The notes under the pieces are model-generated. The model saw nothing but the letters and a program-made list of their open reading frames with translations, did not search any database and was not told the DNA's origin. Shown piece by piece: positions 24,917-33,060 of a stretch of 64,000 nucleotides of DNA; position 1 is the first letter of the stretch, and every line of letters starts with the position of its first letter. The position numbers were made by a program, and so were the translations under genes. The DNA lies in the NCBI GenBank assembly GCA_902790325.1, contig CADARP010000001.1, forward strand, positions 358,337 through 422,336, written 5' to 3'. The DNA is from Oscillospiraceae bacterium. Lineage in GTDB: Bacteria; Bacillota; Clostridia; Oscillospirales; Acutalibacteraceae.

Positions 24917-26023
24917 ATGGAGATCAGACTGGAAGAACATACGGTAGCAGAGATAATCAACGGCTATGAGGATAATGATGAAAGTGGTGTAGTCGGCTTC
25001 GGCGGAAAGCTCAATATTCGTCCTGCGTTTCAGCGAGAGTTTGTCTACAAGGAAAGAGAACGTAATGCCGTCATTGATACTGTTTTCAAAGGCTTTCCCT
25101 TGAATGTGATGTATTGGATTGAGGACGAGCAGGGCGGTTACGAATTGCTTGACGGTCAGCAGCGGACAATCAGTATTTGCCAGTATTGTAACGGTGATTT
25201 TTCTATGCTGATTGACGGAAAGCCCCGTACTTTTGGGAATCTCACACCTTATGAACAGCAGCAATTTCTCAGTTATAAGCTGATGATATATGTTTGCAAG
25301 GGAAACGATAAGGAAAAGCTCGACTGGTTCAGAACGATTAATATCGCAGGAGCGGTACTGACAGCCCAGGAGCTTCGCAATGCTATCTACACAGGCTCGT
25401 GGCTTACAGATGCAAAGCGTTATTTCAGCAAGAACGGCTGTGTTGCATACAAAACGGCGAATAAGTATCTCAATGGAGAAATGAACCGTCAGGCATATCT
25501 TGAACGTGCGATAAAGTGGATTGCTGCCAGTGAAGGCATCGGCATCGAGAAGTATATGTCAGTTCATCAGCACGACAGTAACGCTTCCGCCCTGTGGCTG
25601 TATTTCAATAGTGTTATTACATGGGTGCAGACTATCTTTCCGAAATATCGCAAGGAAATGAAAGGTTTGGAATGGGGCTTACTGTTCAATCAGTACGGCA
25701 ATGATTCGCTTGATCCTGCGGCATTGGAGACAAAAATATCCGCTCTCATGGCAGATAAAGAAATCACCAAGAAAAGTGGAGTGTATGAGTATCTGCTGAG
25801 TGGCAAGGAGAAGTTTCTCAGCCTGCGTCAGTTTGATGACGATGACAAGAGAGCAGCCTATGAACAGCAGCAGGGTATCTGCCCGATATGTAAAAAGCAC
25901 TTCGATTTCGATAAGATGCACGCAGATCATATCACACCCTGGCACGCAGGCGGAAAGACCGTTCCGGAAAACTTACAGATGCTTTGCAGGGATTGTAATT
26001 TGAAGAAATCGGGGCAAGAATAG
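24917..26023 (+). CDS. DUF262 and HNH nuclease fusion (GmrSD-like)
   Basis: 368 aa. The N-terminal DUF262/ParB-like NTPase module has GKLNIRPAFQREFVY, FKGFPLNVMYWIE and the signature LLDGQQRTISI (DGQQR from residue 79). The C-terminal HNH nuclease is complete, with CPIC (322-325), HADH (335-338), NLQML and CRDC (357-360), so two zinc-binding CxxC pairs flank the catalytic His. DUF262 plus HNH is the architecture of GmrSD and related NTP-dependent restriction enzymes that cut phage DNA. Here it is directly behind a methyltransferase, the arrangement of a modification-sensitive enzyme. It should cut DNA lacking, or possibly carrying, the partner's mark. Confidence 0.87.
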   Translation: MEIRLEEHTVAEIINGYEDNDESGVVGFGGKLNIRPAFQREFVYKERERNAVIDTVFKGFPLNVMYWIEDEQGGYELLDGQQRTISICQYCNGDFSMLIDGKPRTFGNLTPYEQQQFLSYKLMIYVCKGNDKEKLDWFRTINIAGAVLTAQELRNAIYTGSWLTDAKRYFSKNGCVAYKTANKYLNGEMNRQAYLERAIKWIAASEGIGIEKYMSVHQHDSNASALWLYFNSVITWVQTIFPKYRKEMKGLEWGLLFNQYGNDSLDPAALETKISALMADKEITKKSGVYEYLLSGKEKFLSLRQFDDDDKRAAYEQQQGICPICKKHFDFDKMHADHITPWHAGGKTVPENLQMLCRDCNLKKSGQE

Positions 26024-26044
26024 CAAAAGGCTGATTGATACAAA

Positions 26045-26106
26045 ACAACCGCTTTCTCTCCATGACAAGTGGAAAAGAAAGCGGTTGTCTTTTTTTAATG
26101 CCTTAT
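26045..26106. terminator. bidirectional terminator at the right edge of the insertion
   Basis: A 13-bp stem pairs ACAACCGCTTTCT (26045-26057) with AGAAAGCGGTTGT (26086-26098), followed by CTTTTTTT. On the minus strand it is followed by TTTTG and also serves araB, whose stop codon overlaps the T run. Confidence 0.9.
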
Positions 26107-27764
26107 TCCGCTGCGGCGATCTTCTTGAGGCGCTTCATCACGTCGTTGGCGCCGCGGCCGAAGTAGTCGTGCAGGATCTTGTACTCCGCGAACAGCTTGT
26201 CATAGATCGCACTGTTTTCGGGATTCGGGTAGTAGACAGTATCCTTGACCTTGCCCATCACGGACGCGGCTTCGTATACGTCGTCGTAGCCGCCGTTCGC
26301 TTTGCCGGCCGCAACCGCGCCGAAGATCGCGCTGCCGAGCGCGCCGCCCTGTGCGCTGCCCGCGATCTTGATCGGCATTTTGATGACGTCGGCATAGATC
26401 TGCATGGTCATCGGATCTTTTTGCGAAATGCCGCCGGCGGCATAGAACGTCTTGACCGGCACCCCCTGCTCGCAGAACGTTTCGATGATCATGCGTGTGC
26501 CGTATGCCGTCGCTTCGATCAGCGCACGGTAGATATCCTCCGGTTTTGTCTGCAGCGTCATGCCGAGCATCATGCCGGTCAGATCCGCATCCACAAGTAC
26601 GGAGCGATTGCCGTTCCACCAATCAAGCGCCACAAGACCCGATTCGCCCGGTTTTTTCGTTTCGCACTTCTGCCGCAGATATTTGTGAATATTCACGCCG
26701 GCATTCTTCGCTTCCTCGTAATAGGACGCGGGCAGACAGTTTTCGATGAACCACTGGAAGTGATCGCCGACGCAGCCCTGTCCCGCCTCGTATCCGAAGA
26801 AGCCGGGCATGATGCCGTCCTCGACCACACCGCAGATACCTTTCACCTGCACTTCCTTTTCGCCGAGCATCATATGGCACGTGGACGTTCCCATGATCGC
26901 AAGCATCTCCCCTGCCTCGTGGATGCCGACGGCAGGCACAAAGATGTGCGCGTCGATGACGCCAACCGAAACAGATGTGCCGACATTCAGGCTCGTAAGC
27001 GCGGCGCCGCTTTCGCACATCTCCCCTGCTTTCGCGCCGAGCGGCAGGATGTCGCGGCCGAACTTCTCGTCGATCACATGCTCAAGGCGCGGATCGAGCG
27101 CTTTGAAATAGTCGTCCGACGGGAAACCTGTTTTCTTGTTCCACATCGCTTTATATCCGGCGCAGCAGGCATTGCGCGTCTGCTTGCCGGTCATTTGCCA
27201 GATCAACCAGTCCGCAGCTTCGATAAAGAAAGCCGCCTTGTCATAAATCTCCGGCGCTTCGCGCAGAACCTGCCAGACCTTCGGGATCGCCCATTCGGAT
27301 GAGATCTTGCCGCCGTAATTGGCAAGCCACGGCTCGCCCCGTTCCTCGGCTACTTCGTTCATGCGCACAGCCAGATCCTGCGCGGCATGGTGTTTCCAAA
27401 GTTTGACATAGGCATGCGGCTCATCGCGGTATTCGTCCAAAAAGCACAACGGCGTCCCGTCCGCCAGAACGGGCAGGATCGTGCATGCCGTAAAATCGAC
27501 GCCCACGCCGATCACATCGTCCGCAGATACGTTTGCCTCGCGCAGCACCTGCGGGATCGTTATACGCACAACGTCGAGGTAATCCTGCGGATGCTGCAGC
27601 GCCCAGTCCGCCTTAAGTTTCTTGCCGCAGGGAAGCTGCGTATCCATAACGGCATGCGGATAATCGAAAACGGCGGACGAGAGTTCCTCGCCCGTCTCAA
27701 CGTTCACCAGCAGCGCTCTGCCGGACAGCGTGCCAAAATCAAGACCGATGGAATATTTCGCCAT
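26103..27764 (-). CDS. araB: ribulokinase
   Basis: 553 aa FGGY-family kinase phosphorylating L-ribulose. Visible are the N-terminal ATPase motif [89 protein letters not shown] and the C-terminal nucleotide motif [21 protein letters not shown]. The length fits AraB rather than xylulokinase. No araA or araD is nearby. It is instead the last gene of a minus-strand run after DUF4364, so regulation by arabinose is not evident. Confidence 0.93.
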   Translation of the reverse strand: MAKYSIGLDFGTLSGRALLVNVETGEELSSAVFDYPHAVMDTQLPCGKKLKADWALQHPQDYLDVVRITIPQVLREANVSADDVIGVGVDFTACTILPVLADGTPLCFLDEYRDEPHAYVKLWKHHAAQDLAVRMNEVAEERGEPWLANYGGKISSEWAIPKVWQVLREAPEIYDKAAFFIEAADWLIWQMTGKQTRNACCAGYKAMWNKKTGFPSDDYFKALDPRLEHVIDEKFGRDILPLGAKAGEMCESGAALTSLNVGTSVSVGVIDAHIFVPAVGIHEAGEMLAIMGTSTCHMMLGEKEVQVKGICGVVEDGIMPGFFGYEAGQGCVGDHFQWFIENCLPASYYEEAKNAGVNIHKYLRQKCETKKPGESGLVALDWWNGNRSVLVDADLTGMMLGMTLQTKPEDIYRALIEATAYGTRMIIETFCEQGVPVKTFYAAGGISQKDPMTMQIYADVIKMPIKIAGSAQGGALGSAIFGAVAAGKANGGYDDVYEAASVMGKVKDTVYYPNPENSAIYDKLFAEYKILHDYFGRGANDVMKRLKKIAAAE

Positions 27765-27776
27765 GTCAAGTTCCTC

Positions 27777-28331
27777 CTATACGATAAATGAAGCCAGAAT
27801 ACCCGAATAGATCCGCACGGGATCCTTCAGAAAATTGTCTTTCATGCGTTCGACCTGTGTGTGATCCGCGGCATAGAGTGTGATCCGCATCAGATCGTCA
27901 TCCCGATCCGCCACGGAAAAGGTCACGTTGAATCCGCTGCCGCAAGGTTCGACAACGATCTTCGTCTGCTGCGCGTTGCGCACCTTGGCGACCGTTTCCA
28001 ATGCGGCGGATAGCGCCTGCTCGCGAACGGACTTCGGAATATCGCGCAGCAGCTCCATGGATGCGTTCTCACCGATCGGCGTCAGGCGAAGCTGCTCCTG
28101 ATCGTCGACAAAATCTGCCGTCACGATACCTGCACGCAGCAGCTCCGAAACGGATTCGCTGACGTCGAAATAGTTTGCCAAACCCTGTGCGGCGAGCGTC
28201 TGCCGGATCTGCTCGGATGAAAGCGGCTGATCCACCTTACGAAGCAGATAACAAATCAGCGTCTTGATCTCGTCGGTATGAAACAACCCGCCGGTTTCCA
28301 CGCCGGCCGAAAAAGCGTCGTACTGGTCCAA
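27777..28331 (-). CDS. DUF4364 family protein
   Basis: 184 aa. An N-terminal winged-helix-like region (IKTLICYLLRKVDQPLSSEQIRQTLAAQGLANYFDVSESVSELLRAGIV, then LRLTPIGENA) is followed by a beta-rich C-terminal half. This matches the DUF4364 family of Firmicutes, presumed DNA-binding. The start is a TTG at 28331 supported by AAAGGAG 8 nt upstream. It lies 12 nt before araB, but the function and any link to arabinose are unknown. Confidence 0.78.
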   Translation of the reverse strand: MDQYDAFSAGVETGGLFHTDEIKTLICYLLRKVDQPLSSEQIRQTLAAQGLANYFDVSESVSELLRAGIVTADFVDDQEQLRLTPIGENASMELLRDIPKSVREQALSAALETVAKVRNAQQTKIVVEPCGSGFNVTFSVADRDDDLMRITLYAADHTQVERMKDNFLKDPVRIYSGILASFIV

Positions 28332-28344
28332 AATGATTTCTCCT

Positions 28345-28824
28345 TTAATCCTGTTTCAGAGGCTTGCCGAAACGTCCGCGCTCCAACAGTTCCTTTGTGA
28401 TAAACTTTTGTCCGCCGAAACGGCTTCCCCAAAGATTTGCCCATCCTTCGCAGTAAAGCGTGTAGTAGGAAACGTTATTCTTCTTGCGGTATCGACAGAC
28501 CGGCGGCAGATTGCACCAAAGGATGGACGGGAATCCGATCACCACAAAATACAAAGGGCCGAGAACGAGCGACTGGATCGTGTGGCCGTATTCATGGATG
28601 CGTGTGTCGTGCAGCCACTCAACCTCCTTCTTTCCGTTGACAAAGATAAAAACGCCCAATGAAATGCCGCCGAATGGTTTGTCGGTATCGACAAGTGTGA
28701 TAAACGCGTTTGCGTATTTTTCGTGGCGTGATTTCTTATACAAAGCGAGGTACCCGATCAAACCTGCAAGATTCTGCGGAAGTCCCCAGGTAAACTGAAT
28801 GAGATAAAACAAAAACTTCTTCAT
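28345..28824 (-). CDS. membrane-associated protein with HExxH metalloprotease-like motif
   Basis: 159 aa, not assigned to a named family. A hydrophobic N-terminus (FLFYLIQFTWGLPQNLAGLIGYLALY) comes first. HEYGHTIQS follows, with His 77, Glu 78 and His 81 of a zincin signature. A second hydrophobic stretch (LVLGPLYFVVIGFPSILW) comes next, then YCEGWANLWG, where Glu 126 could be the third zinc ligand. The ATG at 28824 is preferred over the one 6 nt upstream because of AGGA spacing. It could be a small integral-membrane protease or an inactive relative. Confidence 0.6.
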   Translation of the reverse strand: MKKFLFYLIQFTWGLPQNLAGLIGYLALYKKSRHEKYANAFITLVDTDKPFGGISLGVFIFVNGKKEVEWLHDTRIHEYGHTIQSLVLGPLYFVVIGFPSILWCNLPPVCRYRKKNNVSYYTLYCEGWANLWGSRFGGQKFITKELLERGRFGKPLKQD

Positions 28825-28833
28825 ATCCATTCC

Positions 28834-29316
28834 TCACTTATGATATTTGCCGCCTGCGCGGATCTGAAATGCGCGGTAGATCTGTTCGAGCAGCATGACG
28901 CGGGCAAGCTGATGCGGAAACGTCATGGGCGACATGGAAAGGCGAAACTGCGCGCGCCGTTTGATCCGATCCGACAGACCAAACGAACTGCCGATCACAA
29001 ACGCAATCGTACCGCTGCCGTCCACTGCGGCATGTTCGAGCTGTGCGCTGAACTGTTCGGATGACAGTGTTTTCCCCTCGATGCACAACGCATACACAAG
29101 CGCGTTCGGCGGGATCACTTTTTCGATCTCGGCAGCTTCCCGCTCGAGCGCGTCCATGATCTGCGCGTCGCTCGGGTCGTCCGGGAGACGATACGGCGTC
29201 AATTCGACGGTACGCAGTTTGCAAAACGCCTGCAGACGCTTTCCGTATTCCGCGCACGCGTCGCGCAGATAGGGTTCTTTGAGCTTTCCGAGCACGATCA
29301 GATCCACATGGATCAT
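28834..29316 (-). CDS. rlmH: 23S rRNA (pseudouridine1915-N3)-methyltransferase
   Basis: 160 aa SPOUT-class methyltransferase that methylates pseudouridine 1915 in helix 69 of 23S rRNA. Characteristic segments are VLGKLKEPYLRDACAEYGKRL, LCIEGKTLSSEQFS, the knot motif IAFVIGSSFGLSD, and LSMSPMTFPHQLARVMLLEQIYRAFQI ending in GGKYHK. Its start overlaps the yycJ stop by 4 nt, indicating coupling. Confidence 0.96.
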   Translation of the reverse strand: MIHVDLIVLGKLKEPYLRDACAEYGKRLQAFCKLRTVELTPYRLPDDPSDAQIMDALEREAAEIEKVIPPNALVYALCIEGKTLSSEQFSAQLEHAAVDGSGTIAFVIGSSFGLSDRIKRRAQFRLSMSPMTFPHQLARVMLLEQIYRAFQIRAGGKYHK

Positions 29317-30095
29317 AGAACCATCATCTCCGGCTCTCCTCCCGCAACACGCAGCAGATAGTCCGACCCTTCCGAGGCGCCGGAAAGCAGCATTTCCGAA
29401 TAGGTCGTCTGATACGCAAGACGCGGCATATTGTTATCACGGCTCAAATGCGCCAGGCAGAAACGCGTCGTCCCGCTCTCCAGCAGGCGAACCGCCGTTT
29501 CGGCGCAGACCTCATTGCAAAGGTGCCCCTTATCCGAGAGGATGCGCCGCTTGACCGCATACGGATAAGGTCCGGTTTGCAGCATACCGACGTCGTGGTT
29601 GGACTCAAGCAGAATCAGATCGCTTCCGCTGACCGCGGAAAGGATCTCGTCGGTCACAATGCCGGTATCGGTTGCCACAGAAATGCGTCTGCCGTCCGCA
29701 GTCTCGACCGTATAGCCCACAGGCTGTGCGGCGTCATGCGAGAGTGAAAACGGACGGACGAACATACCGCCCTCGTCCACACCCTGCGCATGGATCTCCG
29801 ACAGCGTAAACGTCCCGCAAATACCCATCCCCTCCAGCGCTCGGATCGTGCCGCCGGAAGCGTAAACGGGAATATGATGTTTCGATGCGAACACGCGAAG
29901 TCCGGAAATGTGATCGGTATGCTCGTGCGTAATAAAAATGGCGCGGATCGAATGCACATCCACGTCCATCTGCGAGAGTGTATCACCGATACGCTTCGCG
30001 CTGACGCCGCAGTCGATCAGAATACCGGAGTCCGGCGCGCCGATGTATGTACAGTTCCCCCTGCTGGAGGAAAACAAAGAACAAAACCTTGCCAT
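29313..30095 (-). CDS. yycJ: YycJ-type MBL-fold metallohydrolase
   Basis: 260 aa. It carries the metallo-beta-lactamase signature THEHTDHISGL, the upstream SRGNCTYIGAPDSGILIDCGVSAKRI, the metal Asp in ATDTGIVTDE, LLESNHDVGML and a late His in FCLAHLSRDNN. YycJ-type proteins are predicted nucleases or phosphodiesterases; in Bacilli they lie next to the WalRK genes. Here it stands between murA and rlmH. The start follows GGAGG. Confidence 0.88.
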   Translation of the reverse strand: MARFCSLFSSSRGNCTYIGAPDSGILIDCGVSAKRIGDTLSQMDVDVHSIRAIFITHEHTDHISGLRVFASKHHIPVYASGGTIRALEGMGICGTFTLSEIHAQGVDEGGMFVRPFSLSHDAAQPVGYTVETADGRRISVATDTGIVTDEILSAVSGSDLILLESNHDVGMLQTGPYPYAVKRRILSDKGHLCNEVCAETAVRLLESGTTRFCLAHLSRDNNMPRLAYQTTYSEMLLSGASEGSDYLLRVAGGEPEMMVL

Positions 30096-30116
30096 ACGGC
30101 CTCCATGCGAAATTTG

Positions 30117-30141
30117 GAAAAAGGCGGGAAACCCCGCCTTT
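30117..30141 (-). terminator. terminator after murA
   Basis: On the minus strand AAAGGCGGG pairs with CCCGCCTTT (30133-30141 with 30120-30128) and is followed by TTTTTCC. It separates murA from the yycJ-rlmH run. Confidence 0.85.
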
Positions 30142-30148
30142 CATGCAA

Positions 30149-31441
30149 TCAGGAAACTTGTATTTGCGCCTCCGGATCGATTACGGGCACCCTGCGAATA
30201 TCCGCACCGACGCCGGCCAGCTTTCCGACGATGTCCTCGTACCCGCGGTCGATGTAAAGCACGTTCTCGATCTCGGTCGTACCGCTGGCGACAAGGCCGG
30301 CAATCACCATCGCCGCACCGGCACGCAAATCATCCGCCTTAACCGGCGCTCCCTTGAGCTGCTCCACTCCTTCGATCACCGCGATCTTGCCGTCCACTTT
30401 GATATGCGCGCCCATGTGCGCGAGCTGCTCTACATAGCGGTAGCGGCTGTCCCAAACGCTTTCGTTGATGATACTTGTCCCCTCCGCAATGGACAGCAGG
30501 ACCGCCATCTGCGGCTGCATATCCGTCGGGAAACCGGGGTGCGGCATGGTCTTGATATTGCAGCGGGTCGGGCGACGGTCGGATTTGATCAGGATGCTGT
30601 CGTCAAATTCCTCGACTTCAATTCCGCATTCCAGCAGTTTAGCCGTGATGGACTCCATGTGCTTCGGAATGACATTGTTGATGAGCACATCTCCTCCGGC
30701 TGCCGCAACCGCCACCATATACGTTCCGGCCTCGATCTGATCGGGAATGATGGAATATGTGCAGCCGTGCAGCTCGGAAACGCCGCGGATCTTGATCACA
30801 TCCGTACCGGCGCCGCGAATATCGGCGCCCATGGAGTTGAGGAAGTTCGCCAGATCGACGATGTGCGGTTCTTTTGCCGCGTTCTCGATCACCGTGAGTC
30901 CCTTGGCACGGACGGCCGCAAGCATGATGTTGATGGTTGCGCCGACAGAAACGGTATCCAGATAGATCGCGCTGCCGAGCAGCATATCCGCATTCGCGTT
31001 GACGATCGCATTTTCTTCGATGGCGACCTTTGCGCCCAGGAGCTCAAAGCCCTTGACGTGCTGGTCGATCGGACGAACGCCGCCAAAGTTGCATCCGCCG
31101 GGCATAGCCACACGCGCCTTGCAAAACCGGCCGAGCAGCGCGCCGATGAAATAATACGATGCGCGCAGATGACGCGTCATTTCGTAAGGTACGGTATAGA
31201 ACTGTACGTTCCGCGAGTCGATCTCAACCGTATTGCGGTTGATCATGCGCACGTCGGCGCCGAGCGCCGTAAGGATCTTGAACATAATGGTTACATCGCT
31301 GATATTCGGGATATTCTCAATGCGGCATACGCCGTTTGTCAGGATCGCAGCCGGCACAATCGCAAGCGCCGCATTTTTCGCGCCGCTGATGTCTATTTTG
31401 CCATTCAGACGATTACCGCCGTTGATGACGATTTTGTCCAA
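30149..31441 (-). CDS. murA: UDP-N-acetylglucosamine 1-carboxyvinyltransferase
   Basis: 430 aa. Adds enolpyruvate to UDP-GlcNAc, the first committed step of peptidoglycan synthesis. Seen: INGGNRLNGKIDISGAKNAALA; the catalytic loop MPGGCNFGGVRPIDQH with the fosfomycin-target Cys at 117; MLAAVRAKGLTVIENAAKEPHIVDLANFLN; and LRAGAAMVIAGLVASG. The loop has one residue more than the common GGC-x-I-G-x-RP form. The start is a TTG at 31441, since no ATG or GTG is available near GGGGGAAG. Confidence 0.95.
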   Translation of the reverse strand: MDKIVINGGNRLNGKIDISGAKNAALAIVPAAILTNGVCRIENIPNISDVTIMFKILTALGADVRMINRNTVEIDSRNVQFYTVPYEMTRHLRASYYFIGALLGRFCKARVAMPGGCNFGGVRPIDQHVKGFELLGAKVAIEENAIVNANADMLLGSAIYLDTVSVGATINIMLAAVRAKGLTVIENAAKEPHIVDLANFLNSMGADIRGAGTDVIKIRGVSELHGCTYSIIPDQIEAGTYMVAVAAAGGDVLINNVIPKHMESITAKLLECGIEVEEFDDSILIKSDRRPTRCNIKTMPHPGFPTDMQPQMAVLLSIAEGTSIINESVWDSRYRYVEQLAHMGAHIKVDGKIAVIEGVEQLKGAPVKADDLRAGAAMVIAGLVASGTTEIENVLYIDRGYEDIVGKLAGVGADIRRVPVIDPEAQIQVS

Positions 31442-31524
31442 AACTCTTCACTTCCCCCGTCAAGAGATTCTATAACTATATAAAGAAAAACACTCAAAGA
31501 AATCCACGATATATGGTAGAAATT

Positions 31525-31553
31525 ATTATACCATTAAAAAGTGGAATTGTAAA
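31525..31553 (-). promoter_or_regulatory. murA promoter
   Basis: On the minus strand TTTACA (31548-31553), a 17-nt spacer and a perfect TATAAT (31525-31530), about 85 nt before the TTG start. Confidence 0.82.
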
Positions 31554-31728
31554 GGTATTTGTGCAATTTTTTATTCAAAACGCAGAGTTTTTTCATGTAG
31601 GGTGCAATGCAGCAGTACAGCAGATCGCCCGTGAGCAATCTGCTGCAAATTGTTGTTCGATTATAGTATATACGCACACATAAAGATTAGACAAATGAAA
31701 TGCAGAAAGAAGTTGCCGTTTGTGTGAA
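31554..31728. other. intergenic stretch between the aminotransferase gene and murA
   Basis: No ORF is supported here. An 8-bp stem (CAGCAGAT 31618-31625 with ATCTGCTG 31638-31645) is the only clear structure. It lacks a T run on the minus strand, so at best it is a weak terminator of the aminotransferase gene. The rest is AT-rich with nothing recognisable. Confidence 0.4.
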
Positions 31729-33000
31729 TTATTTGTTCAACAATTTTTCCAAAGAAGCAAGTTCTACGCAGACGCAAAGCACGTCCATCGCCTGCAGCAG
31801 TTCCTCGGTCGACGGGAATGTCGGCGCGATACGGATGTTTCGGTCGCGCGGATCGTTCTTCTTCGGATATGTCGCTCCGGCGCCTGTCAGCACAAGTCCG
31901 GCGTCCTTGCACAGAGAGACCACGCGCTTTGCGCAGCCGTCCATAACATTCAGACTGATGAAATAGCCGCCGTTCGGCTTCGTCCATTCCGCGATACCCT
32001 TTCCACCGAGTTTGTCCGAGAACGCATGGAGAACAGCGTCAAACTTCGGTTTGAGGATCGCTGCGTGCTTCTTCATGTGCGCCAGCACGCCGTCGGCGTC
32101 CTTGAAGAACGCAACGTGACGCATCTGATTGACCTTATCATAGTTGATGATCTGATAGGAAAGACGCTTTTCGATCTGCGCGAGATTGTTGTCCGAGGCA
32201 ATAATGCAGGAAACACATGCGCCGGGGAACGTCACCTTCGCGAACGAAGCGACCTCGATGATGTGATCTTCGGTGCCGTACTGTTTGCAAGCGGAGAAGA
32301 TCTCACGCAGCGTATCCGGCGTGTCGCTGACATCGTGGATGGCGTAAGCATTATCCCAGATGATGCGGAAGTCCTCCGCGGCAGGCTGCAGACGCGCAAT
32401 GCGATCCACCGTCTCGTCGGAGAACGTAACGCCGCCGGGATTGGAATACTTCGGCACACAGAACATGCCCTTGACGGACGGATCGCGCACCAGGCTCTCG
32501 ATCATATCCATATCGGGACCGTTTTCGTCCACTTCGACCGGCAGCATTTCGATGCCGAAATACTCAAGGATGCCGAAATGCCGATCGTATCCGGGCACGG
32601 GGCACAAGAACTTGATCTTCTGTCCGAACCACGGCGAGCCGCCGCAAACGCCGTGCGTCATGCACTGGCTGATGTAGTCGAACATCAGATTAAGGCTCGA
32701 CCCGCCGCCGAGGATGACATTCTCTTTTTTCACGCCGAGAAGATCGGCAAAGATCTGCTTGAGCTCGCCGATACCGGTCAGAACGCCATAGTTACGGATA
32801 TCCATTTTGTCCTCGCCCTGCATCGCGTCGCCCGCCTGCAGTGCGGAAAACAGGCCGTCGGACAGTTCGAGCTGCGCCTTTCCGGGCTTGCCTCTCGCCA
32901 TATTCAAAGAAAGCTGCATCTTCTGAAACGCTTCGTACTGCGCACGAAGCTCGGAAAGTCTGGCTTCCAATGCATCTTTGTTCATTTCACGATATTCCAT
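31729..33000 (-). CDS. type Ic aminotransferase (PLP-dependent, aspartate aminotransferase-like)
   Basis: 423 aa fold-type I PLP enzyme of the bacterial type Ic aspartate aminotransferase family. Landmarks are LNMARGKPGKAQLELSDGLF, YGVLTGIGELKQIFADLLGV, ILGGGSSLNLMFDYISQCM, FCVPKYSNPGGVTFS, IIWDNAYAIHDV, the PLP lysine in VASFAKVTFPGA, and NIRIAPTFPS. The family transfers amino groups between aspartate or similar and 2-oxoglutarate. With glnN and the dap genes in the same window a role in aspartate supply is plausible, but substrate choice is not visible. Confidence 0.88.
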   Translation of the reverse strand: MEYREMNKDALEARLSELRAQYEAFQKMQLSLNMARGKPGKAQLELSDGLFSALQAGDAMQGEDKMDIRNYGVLTGIGELKQIFADLLGVKKENVILGGGSSLNLMFDYISQCMTHGVCGGSPWFGQKIKFLCPVPGYDRHFGILEYFGIEMLPVEVDENGPDMDMIESLVRDPSVKGMFCVPKYSNPGGVTFSDETVDRIARLQPAAEDFRIIWDNAYAIHDVSDTPDTLREIFSACKQYGTEDHIIEVASFAKVTFPGACVSCIIASDNNLAQIEKRLSYQIINYDKVNQMRHVAFFKDADGVLAHMKKHAAILKPKFDAVLHAFSDKLGGKGIAEWTKPNGGYFISLNVMDGCAKRVVSLCKDAGLVLTGAGATYPKKNDPRDRNIRIAPTFPSTEELLQAMDVLCVCVELASLEKLLNK

Positions 33001-33031
33001 AATTAACCTCCACTCTTATTATATGTACAAT

Positions 33032-33060
33032 ACAATAGACCATTTTTGTTTATCTGTCAA
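33032..33060 (-). promoter_or_regulatory. promoter of the aminotransferase gene
   Basis: On the minus strand TTGACA (33055-33060), a 17-nt spacer and TATTGT (33032-33037). The -35 overlaps the stop codon of the upstream glycosidase-like gene. Confidence 0.7.
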
